Positions 54,000-62,138 of a DNA stretch of 64,000 nucleotides are shown here, piece by piece; the first letter of the stretch is position 1; each line of letters begins with the position of its first letter. The position numbers and the translations under genes were made by a program. The notes below the pieces were generated by a model. The model was not told where the DNA came from. It searched no databases and worked only from the letters and a program-made list of their open reading frames with translations. Source of the DNA: Mangrovibacter plantisponsor (GTDB lineage Bacteria; Pseudomonadota; Gammaproteobacteria; Enterobacterales; Enterobacteriaceae); the NCBI RefSeq assembly GCF_003182475.1, contig NZ_QGTS01000015.1, forward strand, positions 1-64,000, given 5' to 3'.

Positions 54000-55406
54000 T
54001 TACTCTGTGATTTTGGTACCGGCATCCTGTTTGATAGCGGGGCCAGTTTTCACGGTAAGCACTAACCCGGATGTCGCCAGCTCTGCATTACGAACTCGCA
54101 GGCCCTGGTCTGCAGTAATATTCACATTCACAAAGTGGAAACCGCTTAAAGGGGCTTCCGGCGTGCCAATAATATACGCCGCTGCGTGGCTGTTCCCTGT
54201 CGAAGTCAGGTTCTCCACCGTAATATTGCTGAAGTGAGGTGTTTTGTATTTATCAAAGGGTTGCTTTGGGTCAGTATCTGGCGGGTAAATCTGCTCGCCC
54301 AGGGTAAAGCCCCCGGCTTTCAGCATTTCATCCACTTCGGTTTGCACAATTGGCGCAGCTTTGTAATACGCAGAGAACACCAGAGGCACTTCGACATCAT
54401 GCATACGGGTATTCCGGTAAGTGACATTTTTTACTTCGCCACCTTTGCCGCGCGGGCTCTTAATACGAATACCGTACATTGAACCTTCAAAGGTATTATT
54501 TTCCACCAGAACATTATTAACACCGCCCGAAGTTTCACTACCAATGGATATTCCACGCCCCTGTTTAAGGGTATTATTCGCGATATAAATATTATCAATC
54601 ACGCCATCCGGGAAGCGGGGATCCGGTTTCTCTGCTTTGATCGCAATATGGTCATCGTTGCAATCAATGTAATTGTTAGTGATCCGGATATTGCGGCTGT
54701 TTATTGGGTCAATGGCATCGGTGTTTGGTGCATGCCATGGCGATAAAATATGCGTGCCATTCACGGTGATATCATGGGAATAACGCATCACAACATGAAA
54801 GCTGGGCGAGTGAGTCAGCGTTACGCCATCAATCAATACCTGGCTGGCGTTTTTAATATAGATAAGCCTTGGGCGATCTGTGCTGCCTTTTTTCCCGGTT
54901 TTACGGATATTCTCACGCCAGCGTTCCCACCAAACTGCGCCCTGCCCGTCGATAGTGCCTTCACCGGTAATAGCCACGTTTTCAGCATCCGCAATACTAA
55001 TGAACGGCAACCAGCCATTCTCCGCTTCGGCATACTTTTGCTGTGGGTTTGCCCGGTAAGCCTCTGTCTCTGTAGAAGCAACCAGCGTTGCATCCTTCAT
55101 TAGCTTTAACTGGATATTACTTTTCAAAAATAGCGGGTTGGTCAGGTAATTTCCGCGGGGAACCAGCACTGTACCGCCCCCGGCCTGCGCACAGTCATCA
55201 ATCGCTTTCTGAATCGCTTCTGTATTTAACGCAATTTGCAGGCGCTGCCCCTGAGCACCATATTGGGTTATATCACAGACTTTATCCGGGAATGTTAAGG
55301 CAAGTACCGCAGGTTGCGCAGCCAGAGAAGAAGGCAGGTAAGCTGAACCCGCCATACACACAGCAAGTAATGGTAACGCCATTTTGTTATGCATACATAA
55401 ATCCAT
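54000..55406 (-). CDS. GH28 polygalacturonase-like pectinase with altered active-site motif
   Basis: A 468-aa secreted glycoside hydrolase. The signal peptide ends about residue 30 and the rest is a right-handed beta-helix. GH28 motifs are NTDAID (about 230), CNDDHIAIK (about 255) and RIK in YGIRIKSPRG. The usual GHG motif reads GRG (KQGRGISIGSETSGG): the codon is CGT, one transition from CAT. GH28 enzymes cleave pectic polygalacturonan by inversion, fitting a plant-associated lifestyle. Loss of this His often lowers activity in studied enzymes; whether this subfamily normally has Arg I cannot check. The gene stands alone; its 320-bp upstream region (55407-55727) has no other gene. Confidence 0.9.
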   Translation of the reverse strand: MDLCMHNKMALPLLAVCMAGSAYLPSSLAAQPAVLALTFPDKVCDITQYGAQGQRLQIALNTEAIQKAIDDCAQAGGGTVLVPRGNYLTNPLFLKSNIQLKLMKDATLVASTETEAYRANPQQKYAEAENGWLPFISIADAENVAITGEGTIDGQGAVWWERWRENIRKTGKKGSTDRPRLIYIKNASQVLIDGVTLTHSPSFHVVMRYSHDITVNGTHILSPWHAPNTDAIDPINSRNIRITNNYIDCNDDHIAIKAEKPDPRFPDGVIDNIYIANNTLKQGRGISIGSETSGGVNNVLVENNTFEGSMYGIRIKSPRGKGGEVKNVTYRNTRMHDVEVPLVFSAYYKAAPIVQTEVDEMLKAGGFTLGEQIYPPDTDPKQPFDKYKTPHFSNITVENLTSTGNSHAAAYIIGTPEAPLSGFHFVNVNITADQGLRVRNAELATSGLVLTVKTGPAIKQDAGTKITE

Positions 55407-55727
55407 TATTGAAATTAAGTTTCAATAAAATAACACCTTAATTTTAATATTATACCCAGCGGATCACTCTTTATTCAGATTTGTTATTTTCCCTAACCAC
55501 AGGATAAAAACTGTGAGCGATATAACTGGCTTTTTGGGCAATTGCCTATGGATTTTTCAATAAAAATAAGACTATGCCTGGCTGGCTTACCCGGATGATA
55601 CCTTCCCTTTCAGGGCGTTGCGGGCCATAATTGCAGTTATCATACACAGTGCTGGCGATGCCCGGTTCATTACCTGAATACACTATTCAGATGCCGCCAG
55701 TATATTTCCAGTTATACAAGGATGTTG

Positions 55728-56174
55728 ATGAATAAGTTTTTAGAAAATAAATGGAGTTATGCAGGCATGTTGTTGGGTGCCTGTGCGCTGATACTCAGTA
55801 TTTTTCATTTCACCGCAGGGCCGTTTACTTCCCCCGCGCAGTCACTTGAACGCACGGTTGCCGAGAAAGTCTCTGCCGTTAAAAGTGGGATAATCGCTGG
55901 CCTGAAAGGGCAAGAGCCCCCCGCCCCCGCCAAAAAACACTGGCCCAATATTGATACAGTGCTGACTAACGCAAGCATTGGCCTGGCCGCGGTTGCGCTG
56001 CTGTGTGCCTTTATTGGCGGGCTGTGCAAAGAGAGTTCCTGGTGCGTGAACGGTGCACTGTTTTTTGGCAGCAGTACGCTGGTGTTTTACGCCTTTCTGG
56101 TATGGGCTGCGCTGGTATGCACGCTATTGATCTTGTTTATTATTGTTTCCTTTTTTACTGGCCCACCATGCTGA
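55728..56174 (+). CDS. Small inner-membrane protein (possibly YidI-like)
   Basis: A 148-aa protein with four hydrophobic spans: one at the N-terminus (about 10-32) and three at about 78-145. A helical, Ala/Lys-rich loop lies between the first and second. The layout and the opening NKFLENKWSYAGM recall YidI, but I am unsure. Start chosen at the second ATG with AAGG 6 nt upstream. Confidence 0.75.
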   Translation: MNKFLENKWSYAGMLLGACALILSIFHFTAGPFTSPAQSLERTVAEKVSAVKSGIIAGLKGQEPPAPAKKHWPNIDTVLTNASIGLAAVALLCAFIGGLCKESSWCVNGALFFGSSTLVFYAFLVWAALVCTLLILFIIVSFFTGPPC

Positions 56175-56228
56175 CCAGTATATAGCCGCCTGTGACAGAA
56201 CATTTCACCGTTTGCTAAAGGATTTGCC

Positions 56229-56690
56229 ATGCCCGCCACCGCCATATTGCTCTTCAGGTATGCCGTGCTGATTATTGCCAGCCCACTGTTACTGAGCGGC
56301 TGCCTGCACCACCAATATACCAGCCCACAAATTGAAGGCACGCTAAGCCATGCCGGGAAACCGTTAGCCGGAGCCACGGTATCTGTCACTGATTTTGGTA
56401 AGAAAATTGTTTCGTCGCAAACCGATGCCAACGGGCATTTTGCCCTGCACCCGGAAGGTAACTGGCAGGTATTTATTCCCATTGGGCCACAGGATTTGTA
56501 TCTTCACTGGACTTTGGTACTGGATCAACCTGAAGGGGAGCTTAGCCTGTACGATGGTTACCGCGCAGGTGGCGTGTTCGATGGCTATTCAAAAAGTGAT
56601 AACCTGGTATTGGCCTGCGACACCGCAAAGCCCGTCGACAACCCACTGGAGCCTGAAGCCAAAAACTATTGCCTGCCAGTCTCTCCATAA
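56229..56690 (+). CDS. Lipoprotein with carboxypeptidase-regulatory-like domain (DUF6795-like)
   Basis: A 153-aa exported protein with lipobox LLLSGCLHHQ (Cys about 22). A beta-sandwich opens with IEGTLSHAGKPLAGATVSVT and continues as SQTDANGHFAL. It probably binds partner proteins or sugars in the periplasm. It is 54 bp after the membrane protein gene, so likely in one operon. A small CAGGCC/GGCCTG hairpin (56697-56712) follows. Confidence 0.82.
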   Translation: MPATAILLFRYAVLIIASPLLLSGCLHHQYTSPQIEGTLSHAGKPLAGATVSVTDFGKKIVSSQTDANGHFALHPEGNWQVFIPIGPQDLYLHWTLVLDQPEGELSLYDGYRAGGVFDGYSKSDNLVLACDTAKPVDNPLEPEAKNYCLPVSP

Positions 56691-56793
56691 CACCGCCAGG
56701 CCTTCTGGCCTGAATTACATGTAATTTCAGCAAGTTTTGCGAGCATGGCCGCAGGCGTTTGCTTGCCAAAAATCAGCAAAAACAGTATTTTTC

Positions 56794-57010
56794 CCCGGCA
56801 CCTGCATAATCAGGTGCCGGGATTGGAACCCCGAATTGCCAAAGAGCACAAGTCACGTTTTACGTGTTACTCTGTGTCGCGCTCGCTCGCCCTCATTATG
56901 GTGAGTTGGGCAGGGGAACCGAAAGGTTCGCCGGGTTCTTTGGTGTCCGGTAGTTCCAACCCTGCTCAGCTCACCACCAGCAGAGATTGGAACCTCTCGG
57001 TGGTGTAAAG
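56794..57010 (+). ncRNA. c4/Icd-like antisense-RNA leader
   Basis: A structured leader precedes the gene at 57038. It has a perfect 11-bp hairpin (56794-56804 with 56811-56821). A long stem pairs GGTGAGTTGGGCAGGG (56900-56915) with CCCTGCTCAGCTCACC (56960-56975), 14 of 16 paired. The word GATTGGAACC occurs at 56821-56830 and 56985-56994, flanking the stem and complementary over 7 nt to GTTCCAAC in it. One frame reads as the Icd-like protein pattern (SRFTCYSVSRSLAL, AGEPKGSPG, SSNPAQLTTSRDW) common to P1 and P4-type phage loci. There the c4 antisense RNA controls translation of the next gene. I judge it an RNA element rather than a protein gene. Confidence 0.55.
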
Positions 57011-57037
57011 GTAATAACCACCAAAGAGGATGCCCTT

Positions 57038-57517
57038 ATGGCTACAACCCCAGCTTTTACTCACTCTTTACTTACCCTGCCCGTTAGCGACCAGACAGAG
57101 TTCACCGTACTGGCACGCCACTGTGAACACCTGGCAGATACCCTGCTGGAATGTGCTGATCCACTGTTACGCCTGGCACTGTGTGAAAGGCTGAATACCA
57201 GCCTCAGCCTGTTACGCCCCACATTGCTGGAACCTGTTCCCGAACATTTGGCTTACTGCCTGACAACAGACAGTATGGCAACAGAAAACCCGGAGCCAGC
57301 CGCTGCCGGTTTCGTGCCAGACAGCGAACAACTGTGTGATTATGCACTGGCGTTATCGCAACTGCTGGCATGCCATACACTGCCACCAGGTTGTACACAG
57401 CCACTGCACGGGTTACTAAACGATGTGGTCAGCCAGTTCGCCAGCCTGTTATGCGCCCCGCGCTGGCGCAACACGCCACAAGGCAGAGAGTGGATTGACG
57501 CACCTGGCAGCGAATAA
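57038..57517 (+). CDS. Unknown protein downstream of c4/Icd-like leader
   Basis: A 159-aa cytoplasmic, mostly helical protein with many Leu and Cys (RHCEHLADTLLECADPLLRL). Start ATG 57038 has AGAGGA at 7 nt. No known domain is recognised. The phage-type leader suggests it belongs to a satellite or prophage remnant, under antisense RNA control. Confidence 0.75.
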   Translation: MATTPAFTHSLLTLPVSDQTEFTVLARHCEHLADTLLECADPLLRLALCERLNTSLSLLRPTLLEPVPEHLAYCLTTDSMATENPEPAAAGFVPDSEQLCDYALALSQLLACHTLPPGCTQPLHGLLNDVVSQFASLLCAPRWRNTPQGREWIDAPGSE

Positions 57518-57550
57518 CACCTGTTGCTCGTGCAGGTAAAATAATAGATA

Positions 57551-57580
57551 AAACAGGGCTGCGTAATAGTGGCCCTGTTT
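57551..57580 (+). terminator. Terminator after the 159-aa gene
   Basis: AAACAGGGC pairs with GCCCTGTTT (9 bp, 12-nt loop), followed by GTTA. The next 420 bp to 58008 are AT-rich with no gene seen. Confidence 0.65.
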
Positions 57581-58008
57581 GTTACCTGGCAGCTTTATGT
57601 ATTCTTAATATCAACAGAACTCTTGATATATATACCACCTTCATCCGGATGCTACATATATGCTGGTGCGGGGATTTAATCACCTCTTGTTTTAGATAAC
57701 ATTTATTATCTGAATATAAATTTTAACAGCAATAGCTGCCCCCCTGCGCTAAACAACAATTACCAACTAACAGCGATTAACAATAAAAATTTAGCTTTGG
57801 ATAATTTAAACAACCAATTAGCCGTTCAAAAAAGAACAGTGATATAAAATAGCCTGCCATTCAGGAAAATTTTTCATATCGCTAAAAACAGATTAAAGAT
57901 ATCGCCATTCTAACCGTTATACATACGGTACTCCCGGCTCAGGGAATAACATCACTGGCAATATTGATAATAACAATCATGCTGTCATTTATATAGGGAA
58001 AGTAACAA

Positions 58009-58686
58009 GTGAAAAACAATCTATTAATAACCGGCGTGCTGTCTTTAGCTTTTCTGACCGGATGCGCAGGGAATCTTCACCCACATACAGTACAAGCGGC
58101 TAACGGTAGTTCCGTGCAAGTGGCGACTATCTTTGTACCAACGGAATTGAACAATAACCGCTACGCAGATACCGCATTGCGTGAAGTGACTCCAGCTCAC
58201 GCGGGCACCGGAATGGGGCTAGCAATAGCCAGTGCCATATTGGGTGGTGGTATCAGCACCAACTCTTTTGATAAGAACAACTACAAAGGCACTAGCATCG
58301 ATTCCCTTCCTGAACCCACATCCCGTTACTTTGGCCCGAAGGCCGAAACCAAAATTCAGGAATGGCTGGCGAAAAATGGCAACGGCAATACCTGGAGCCA
58401 GCCACTGTTTATTGCTGCATCAGAGTGGTCGCTGGTGTACACCAATTTATCTGCCAATGACAGTAACTACGATTTAACCTACCGGGTTAAGTTCTATAAA
58501 CGCCCGGAAGGTGGAAATATGTTCAGTACTTATGTGGTATCGGAATGTGCGCCTGCCCATGTCACGGCAACACTGGGCGACTGGCAGGCAAATGGCTATG
58601 CAAAAGTAACTCAGGAAACAGAGAAAATGATGGATTTCTGCCTGCTTGAGTTGGAAAGCCAGCTACCACGCCTGTTAACAAAATAA
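58009..58686 (+). CDS. Unknown lipoprotein, 225 aa
   Basis: A lipoprotein with lipobox FLTGCAGNLH (Cys about 19), starting with GTG. A short Gly/Ala hydrophobic stretch (GMGLAIASAILGGG, about 68-81) suggests membrane contact. The C-terminal half is alpha/beta, with ECAPAHVTATLGDWQ. No family recognised. It stands alone between AT-rich DNA and the yafNO relic. Confidence 0.78.
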   Translation: MKNNLLITGVLSLAFLTGCAGNLHPHTVQAANGSSVQVATIFVPTELNNNRYADTALREVTPAHAGTGMGLAIASAILGGGISTNSFDKNNYKGTSIDSLPEPTSRYFGPKAETKIQEWLAKNGNGNTWSQPLFIAASEWSLVYTNLSANDSNYDLTYRVKFYKRPEGGNMFSTYVVSECAPAHVTATLGDWQANGYAKVTQETEKMMDFCLLELESQLPRLLTK

Positions 58687-58778
58687 TGCTGTGCGACAGA
58701 CCCGTTGCCCCACATGACTTCCCCGGCTACCCGCTTCTGGTCTGTCGCCTGAATTTTTTGTTTCGGTTCAGCGAAATT

Positions 58779-58901
58779 TTATATTTCCAGCATGAATTCA
58801 AGCTGGCGGTGAGTATAAGCATACTTATTTTTGTTCCACGCAATTGTTGAGACTTCCGGTGTTTCAGCTATAAGCCGGTACTCATCCTGTAGTCCCTCCA
58901 G
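58779..58901 (-). pseudogene. Coding fragment, 40 codons, origin unknown
   Basis: A stop-to-stop frame reads sensibly (LEGLQDEYRLIAETPEVSTI, ending LEFMLEI) but has no start. It lies downstream of the yafO relic and may be the tail of another gene joined by deletion. Confidence 0.4.
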
Positions 58902-58914
58902 TTTTTATGCTGGC

Positions 58915-59090
58915 AGGGGCTGAGGCTGTTAATATAGGCGCGGTCATCATCATAGATGGGCATCACGACCAAAGGTATCTGGTAAGACTCCATCCTCTTT
59001 ATAGGAAAGAAAATCCGCCGCCAAATCATCAAGCTCCTGTTGGCTCAATTGCTGGCGAATCAGTGCTGACTTAAAAATCCTTATACTCAT
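58915..59090 (-). pseudogene. yafO: Broken YafO mRNA interferase toxin
   Basis: ATG at 59090 opens a frame reading IRIFKSALIRQQLSQQELDD, then SYKEDGVLPDTFGRDA. This closely resembles the N-terminus of E. coli YafO (IFKTKLIRLQL-type start, YKRDGVLPDIFGRDALYDD). A stop ends this frame at 58950, but skipping one base at about 58958 restores IYDDDRAYINS, so it is frameshifted and lacks the C-terminal half. YafO is a ribosome-dependent RNase; this copy should be inactive. Confidence 0.75.
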
Positions 59091-59200
59091 TCCGTGAACT
59101 TGGTCAGATCCTTGTCAGAGGCGTTTTGCAGCAGTTTCTGCCCACTATCCGCAATATCACTTAAACGTTCAGCAGATGGCCTGAATCGCGCAGCTACAGA
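59087..59200 (-). pseudogene. yafN: Truncated YafN antitoxin
   Basis: A frame without start reads AARFRPSAERLSDIAD and then KDLTKFTE, similar to the C-terminus of E. coli YafN (RFRPSAARLEEI-type). Its stop overlaps the yafO ATG as in the intact operon. The DNA-binding N-terminal part is missing. Confidence 0.72.
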
Positions 59201-59304
59201 AAGTTTCAATCAGTGCCTGAGCGTATTGTGAAAGAGTTGCAGAGCTATGTTGAGCTAATAAGCTAAAATGGAAAAAGGGGCTAAAATCCCCTTTGTTTAT
59301 GCTG

Positions 59305-59790
59305 TTAGGCTTGTTTCTTCTCGTTCCACGCATCAGAGTGAAGAATGTTACCCTCTTTATAAAGATGGGTAATTTTCTCATAGCTCAAGGAAACATCTTC
59401 CATGTGCCCTGTACCTGTTACGTTGCGGGTATCGTGCATAACAGGACTATGGCTAACCACTTTCACATTTTCTAAAGTGATCGTGTAATAAATTTCCTCT
59501 TGTCCACTGTAGTTAATCCGGTAGAAATTGAACTCCGCACTTTTCAGCGTTTGGCCTGAAGCAACAGCCTTAAACAAATACGGTGATGAACTATCGATCT
59601 CTTTAGTGAAATTAAAAGAGCAGTGTTGACGGCTACCAGTAACTTTGCCAGTGAGGGGATCTGTGGGAATAACAACGCCATGCTGCAAACTGCGTAATTC
59701 TATGCTTCCATCACGTCCGTGAACATCGCAAGATCCCATAATCTGGGAACCGCCATCATCTTTTAAGATTAGGTGAACAGGTACAGCCAT
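59305..59790 (-). CDS. hcp: Hcp-family type VI secretion tube protein
   Basis: A 161-aa Hcp (TssD) protein with typical segments: MAVPVHLILKDDGGS, the loop GSRQHCSFNFTKEIDSSSPY and LENVKVVSHSPVMHD. Hcp hexamers form the inner tube of the T6SS and carry effectors in their lumen. No other T6SS structural genes are in the window, so this is an orphan hcp cassette. It is 18 bp downstream of the DUF1493 gene. Confidence 0.92.
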   Translation of the reverse strand: MAVPVHLILKDDGGSQIMGSCDVHGRDGSIELRSLQHGVVIPTDPLTGKVTGSRQHCSFNFTKEIDSSSPYLFKAVASGQTLKSAEFNFYRINYSGQEEIYYTITLENVKVVSHSPVMHDTRNVTGTGHMEDVSLSYEKITHLYKEGNILHSDAWNEKKQA

Positions 59791-59808
59791 TTATTAAGCT
59801 CCTTGCTA

Positions 59809-60141
59809 TTAGTCGTATAACCATTTCCCGGCTTTAGCTGACTCGATCAGCATACCGATAGTGAAATCTGGAACGGGGATCGGGGGAAATTTCTTGAACG
59901 GATTCCATGAAAAAGGCTCGTCAGGGTAGTATGTTTCAATCTTAAATTGGCCTCTTTCCACCTGAAACTCTTTAAAAAATTCGTCCATCAAATCTTCAGC
60001 TTCACCAACATCTAACAGCATGTCAGTATCAAAATCAGTGTCCCTCGTTAACAACCTTTGCTTTTTCTCGTTGTTAAATAAATAAACACCATTGTAGCGC
60101 CTTGCCAATTCAAAAATACGTTGCTCAATGTCATCTACCAT
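59809..60141 (-). CDS. DUF1493 family protein
   Basis: A 110-aa acidic protein with the family features RRYNGVYLFN, an acidic middle (DTDFDTDMLLDVGEAEDLMDE cut here) and ETYYPDEPFSWNPFKKF. In enterics DUF1493 genes occur beside a small membrane-like protein as here. It may be an immunity or accessory factor of the cassette; an ACP-like fold has been suggested for the family, as I recall. Overlaps the upstream gene by 7 bp. Confidence 0.82.
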   Translation of the reverse strand: MVDDIEQRIFELARRYNGVYLFNNEKKQRLLTRDTDFDTDMLLDVGEAEDLMDEFFKEFQVERGQFKIETYYPDEPFSWNPFKKFPPIPVPDFTIGMLIESAKAGKWLYD

Positions 60142-60626
60142 AATTTATCGTTGCCCCGTGCTATGCGGTTATAGTCACGTATAGCGCAGTAGGTGATCTG
60201 TGACACATCAGCCAATAAAATAATTTCACCGACAAGGGGAATAGTTCGCCCTACAAAGGTACTCACTTTCGCTACCATTCGCCGCTCTACCGTCCAGGGC
60301 GTATAACCACCAACCCAAGTTGGCAACTTTATCCCATAAGGAAATTTTGCGGTCTTGAAAAACTTCCGCATTGTTTTTGATACTCGCGAAGTACCTTCTT
60401 TTGTGCCTTTGGGTTTCGTTCGGGTTTTCTGGTTATTGACACCACTGTAAAGGGCGACCACAGCCACAACATCATCAATCCCAAAATGATCCGCTGTTGT
60501 TTCGCAGAAAATCATGAAAAACAATTCAGAGGCGGTAAGATTTGATTTTCCCGCATAAAAGTACGTTCCGTTTAGCTCTTCTACTGTATCCACCAGTAAC
60601 CCTATAATTTCTAATGAGTTGCGCAC
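60135..60626 (-). CDS. Unknown basic protein, possible T6SS cargo
   Basis: A 163-aa protein with an acidic N-terminal half and a very basic middle (KTRTKPKGTKEGTSRVSKTM). The C-terminal hydrophobic stretch is STFVGRTIPLVGEIILLADV, ending YNRIARGNDKLW. I do not recognise an enzymatic motif. Being first in an operon with DUF1493 and Hcp, it could be an Hcp-carried effector, perhaps membrane-acting. That is inference. Confidence 0.7.
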   Translation of the reverse strand: MRNSLEIIGLLVDTVEELNGTYFYAGKSNLTASELFFMIFCETTADHFGIDDVVAVVALYSGVNNQKTRTKPKGTKEGTSRVSKTMRKFFKTAKFPYGIKLPTWVGGYTPWTVERRMVAKVSTFVGRTIPLVGEIILLADVSQITYCAIRDYNRIARGNDKLW

Positions 60627-60770
60627 TTATCGTACACCTATGCAATCGGATAGGGGAAAATTTCTTCCGGGAAAATTCTGATTCTGTGTAACGAAATGAG
60701 GTTGATAAACCAGATCAGAACATCGTATTAACTGCCCGGTTAATTTGATCTCTGCTTCTTCTTCCTGCTT

Positions 60771-60935
60771 TTAAGCTAACCAGGATTTACCCTCTGGAGT
60801 TGCCAGAAAAAGGCATTTTGCAGAACAGTCTATCTCATGCACCACATCCCCGGTCACGTTCAGCGCTACTGTCAGCCATCCATCGGCTAATTTCGGAGTG
60901 TTGTTGACATAGTCGCTCTGGAAACACCGTATTCA
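60771..60935 (-). pseudogene. Coding fragment overlapping the recombinase end
   Basis: A stop-to-stop frame on the minus strand continues past the recombinase end in another frame. It reads sensibly (VNNTPKLADGWLTVALNVTG, then CSAKCLFLATPEGKSWLA) but has no start codon. It may be the tail of a gene truncated by the insertion. Family not recognised. The 145 bp between it and the 163-aa gene show nothing. Confidence 0.35.
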
Positions 60936-61569
60936 CGCGCTAACGCACTGATACTGGTCCCGCTATTCTTTTTCTCTATAATCGCCCTACGGGCTTCTGG
61001 TGCGATTTTCGACGGTCTGCCCAGCTTCTTTCCTTCAGCTTTTGCTCGTGACAGCCCCGCCTGAGTGCGTTCAATAAGTAGGTCACGCTCCATTTCCGCA
61101 ACGGCTGCCAGCATAGACAACAGAAGCTTACCGGCAGCAGAAGTGAGGTCAGTAGTTCCAAGCTGGTGGACGATCACCTTGATATTACGCTCTGCCAGTG
61201 CCCTGACCGTCTGGAGAATATCAATCGCATCACGTCCCAGACGGTCTAGTTTTGCAACTACCAACGTTTCACCATCGCGAATTTTGCTAAGCATTTCAGA
61301 AAACGCTTTACGTTGCATAGCCGGAACCTTCCCACTGACGATATCGGCAAACCAATAGTCAATTTGCCACCCAGCTTGCTCAAGCTCAAGTCGCTGGTTC
61401 TCAGTATCCTGCTGCGTTGTTGAAACACGCCCGTAGCCAAAAGTAGCCATTGTTATCTCCCCATCTGACCCCTGCCAGAAAACGAGGCCAACATTAGGAT
61501 GGCCTGTCAGAAAAGCCAAGGCTATTTTTCCAACAGTGTGAAAGCGTGCGATTGGGAGGTGCCAGAAAA
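60801..61569 (+). repeat. Four TGCCAGAAAA-type repeats around the serine recombinase
   Basis: Direct copies at 60801-60810, 61473-61482 and 61560-61569, plus the variant TGTCAGAAAA at 61505-61514. One lies downstream of the recombinase gene and three lie just upstream. The clustered upstream set could be the resolution (res) or crossover site of the recombinase, or ends of its element. Confidence 0.5.
60887..61450 (-). CDS. Serine recombinase (Tn3 resolvase/invertase family)
   Basis: A 187-aa protein, the usual length of Tn3-type resolvases. Catalytic Ser is in YGRVSTTQQDTENQ, Arg-rich active site in VAKLDRLGRDAIDIL, helix E in MLAAVAEMERDLL and the C-terminal HTH in SISALAREYGVSRATMS. Start ATG 61450; the open frame upstream is not used. 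It marks a mobile element border; no transposase gene is present nearby. Confidence 0.92.
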   Translation of the reverse strand: MATFGYGRVSTTQQDTENQRLELEQAGWQIDYWFADIVSGKVPAMQRKAFSEMLSKIRDGETLVVAKLDRLGRDAIDILQTVRALAERNIKVIVHQLGTTDLTSAAGKLLLSMLAAVAEMERDLLIERTQAGLSRAKAEGKKLGRPSKIAPEARRAIIEKKNSGTSISALAREYGVSRATMSTTLRN

Positions 61570-61697
61570 CGGTCGATTGTTGGCAAATTTAATAACTATT
61601 ATGAGAATTTTTATTGTGGCGATCATGTTAAGACCTGCACTACTATACAGTTAGACAATTCAATTTGTGCAACATCAAGCCCTCCAGGAGAAACGTT

Positions 61698-62138
61698 TTG
61701 AGCAATACTGACAGTGAACAACTTGATGAAGTAACACCAAATACGCCAGGAGTCACACCAGAACCACCTGCACCTAAATCGAGAGCTTATGAGACATTAA
61801 AAAGACCGCTTAGCGAAAAAGAACTACTCAATATTGGCAGTGTTAATTTGATGATCGACGATATACATAGAATGGAGAATGAGATTAGCTCACTAAAATC
61901 CTTCCAAGATAAATTTCATGAAAAAGATAAGAGTGAAGCAATTTTAAAGGAAAAACTTACTGCTTATAAACTTAGCGAAATAGCATATAATGTTTCCATC
62001 AGCATGGGAGCTTTATTTATTGGTATTGCGATAAAACTATGGGATATAGAAATTTACGGAAAACTCTCCTTAGGAGCTGGAATTATTCTCTGGCTATCTG
62101 GTAGTGCAATGAAACTCGGGAGGATGATAGCTAAATGA
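61698..62138 (+). CDS. Unknown membrane protein with coiled coil, 146 aa
   Basis: Starts with TTG, preceded by AGGAG at 7 nt. A Pro/Thr-rich N-terminus leads to a helical coiled-coil part (about 50-95: DDIHRMENEISSLKSFQDKF) and two membrane segments (about 98-118 and 122-140). AT-rich codon use unlike the core genes. It overlaps the next gene by 4 bp, so the two act together. No family recognised. Confidence 0.78.
   Translation: MSNTDSEQLDEVTPNTPGVTPEPPAPKSRAYETLKRPLSEKELLNIGSVNLMIDDIHRMENEISSLKSFQDKFHEKDKSEAILKEKLTAYKLSEIAYNVSISMGALFIGIAIKLWDIEIYGKLSLGAGIILWLSGSAMKLGRMIAK

Noticed and set aside
56745-57008. 87-codon Icd-like protein frame
   Set aside because: The frame follows an RNA structure; I prefer an RNA leader call and do not claim a separate protein.
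59211-59264. Short plus-strand frame VPERIVKELQSYVELIS
   Set aside because: It looks like a gene tail but is too short to assign and overlaps the yafN relic region.
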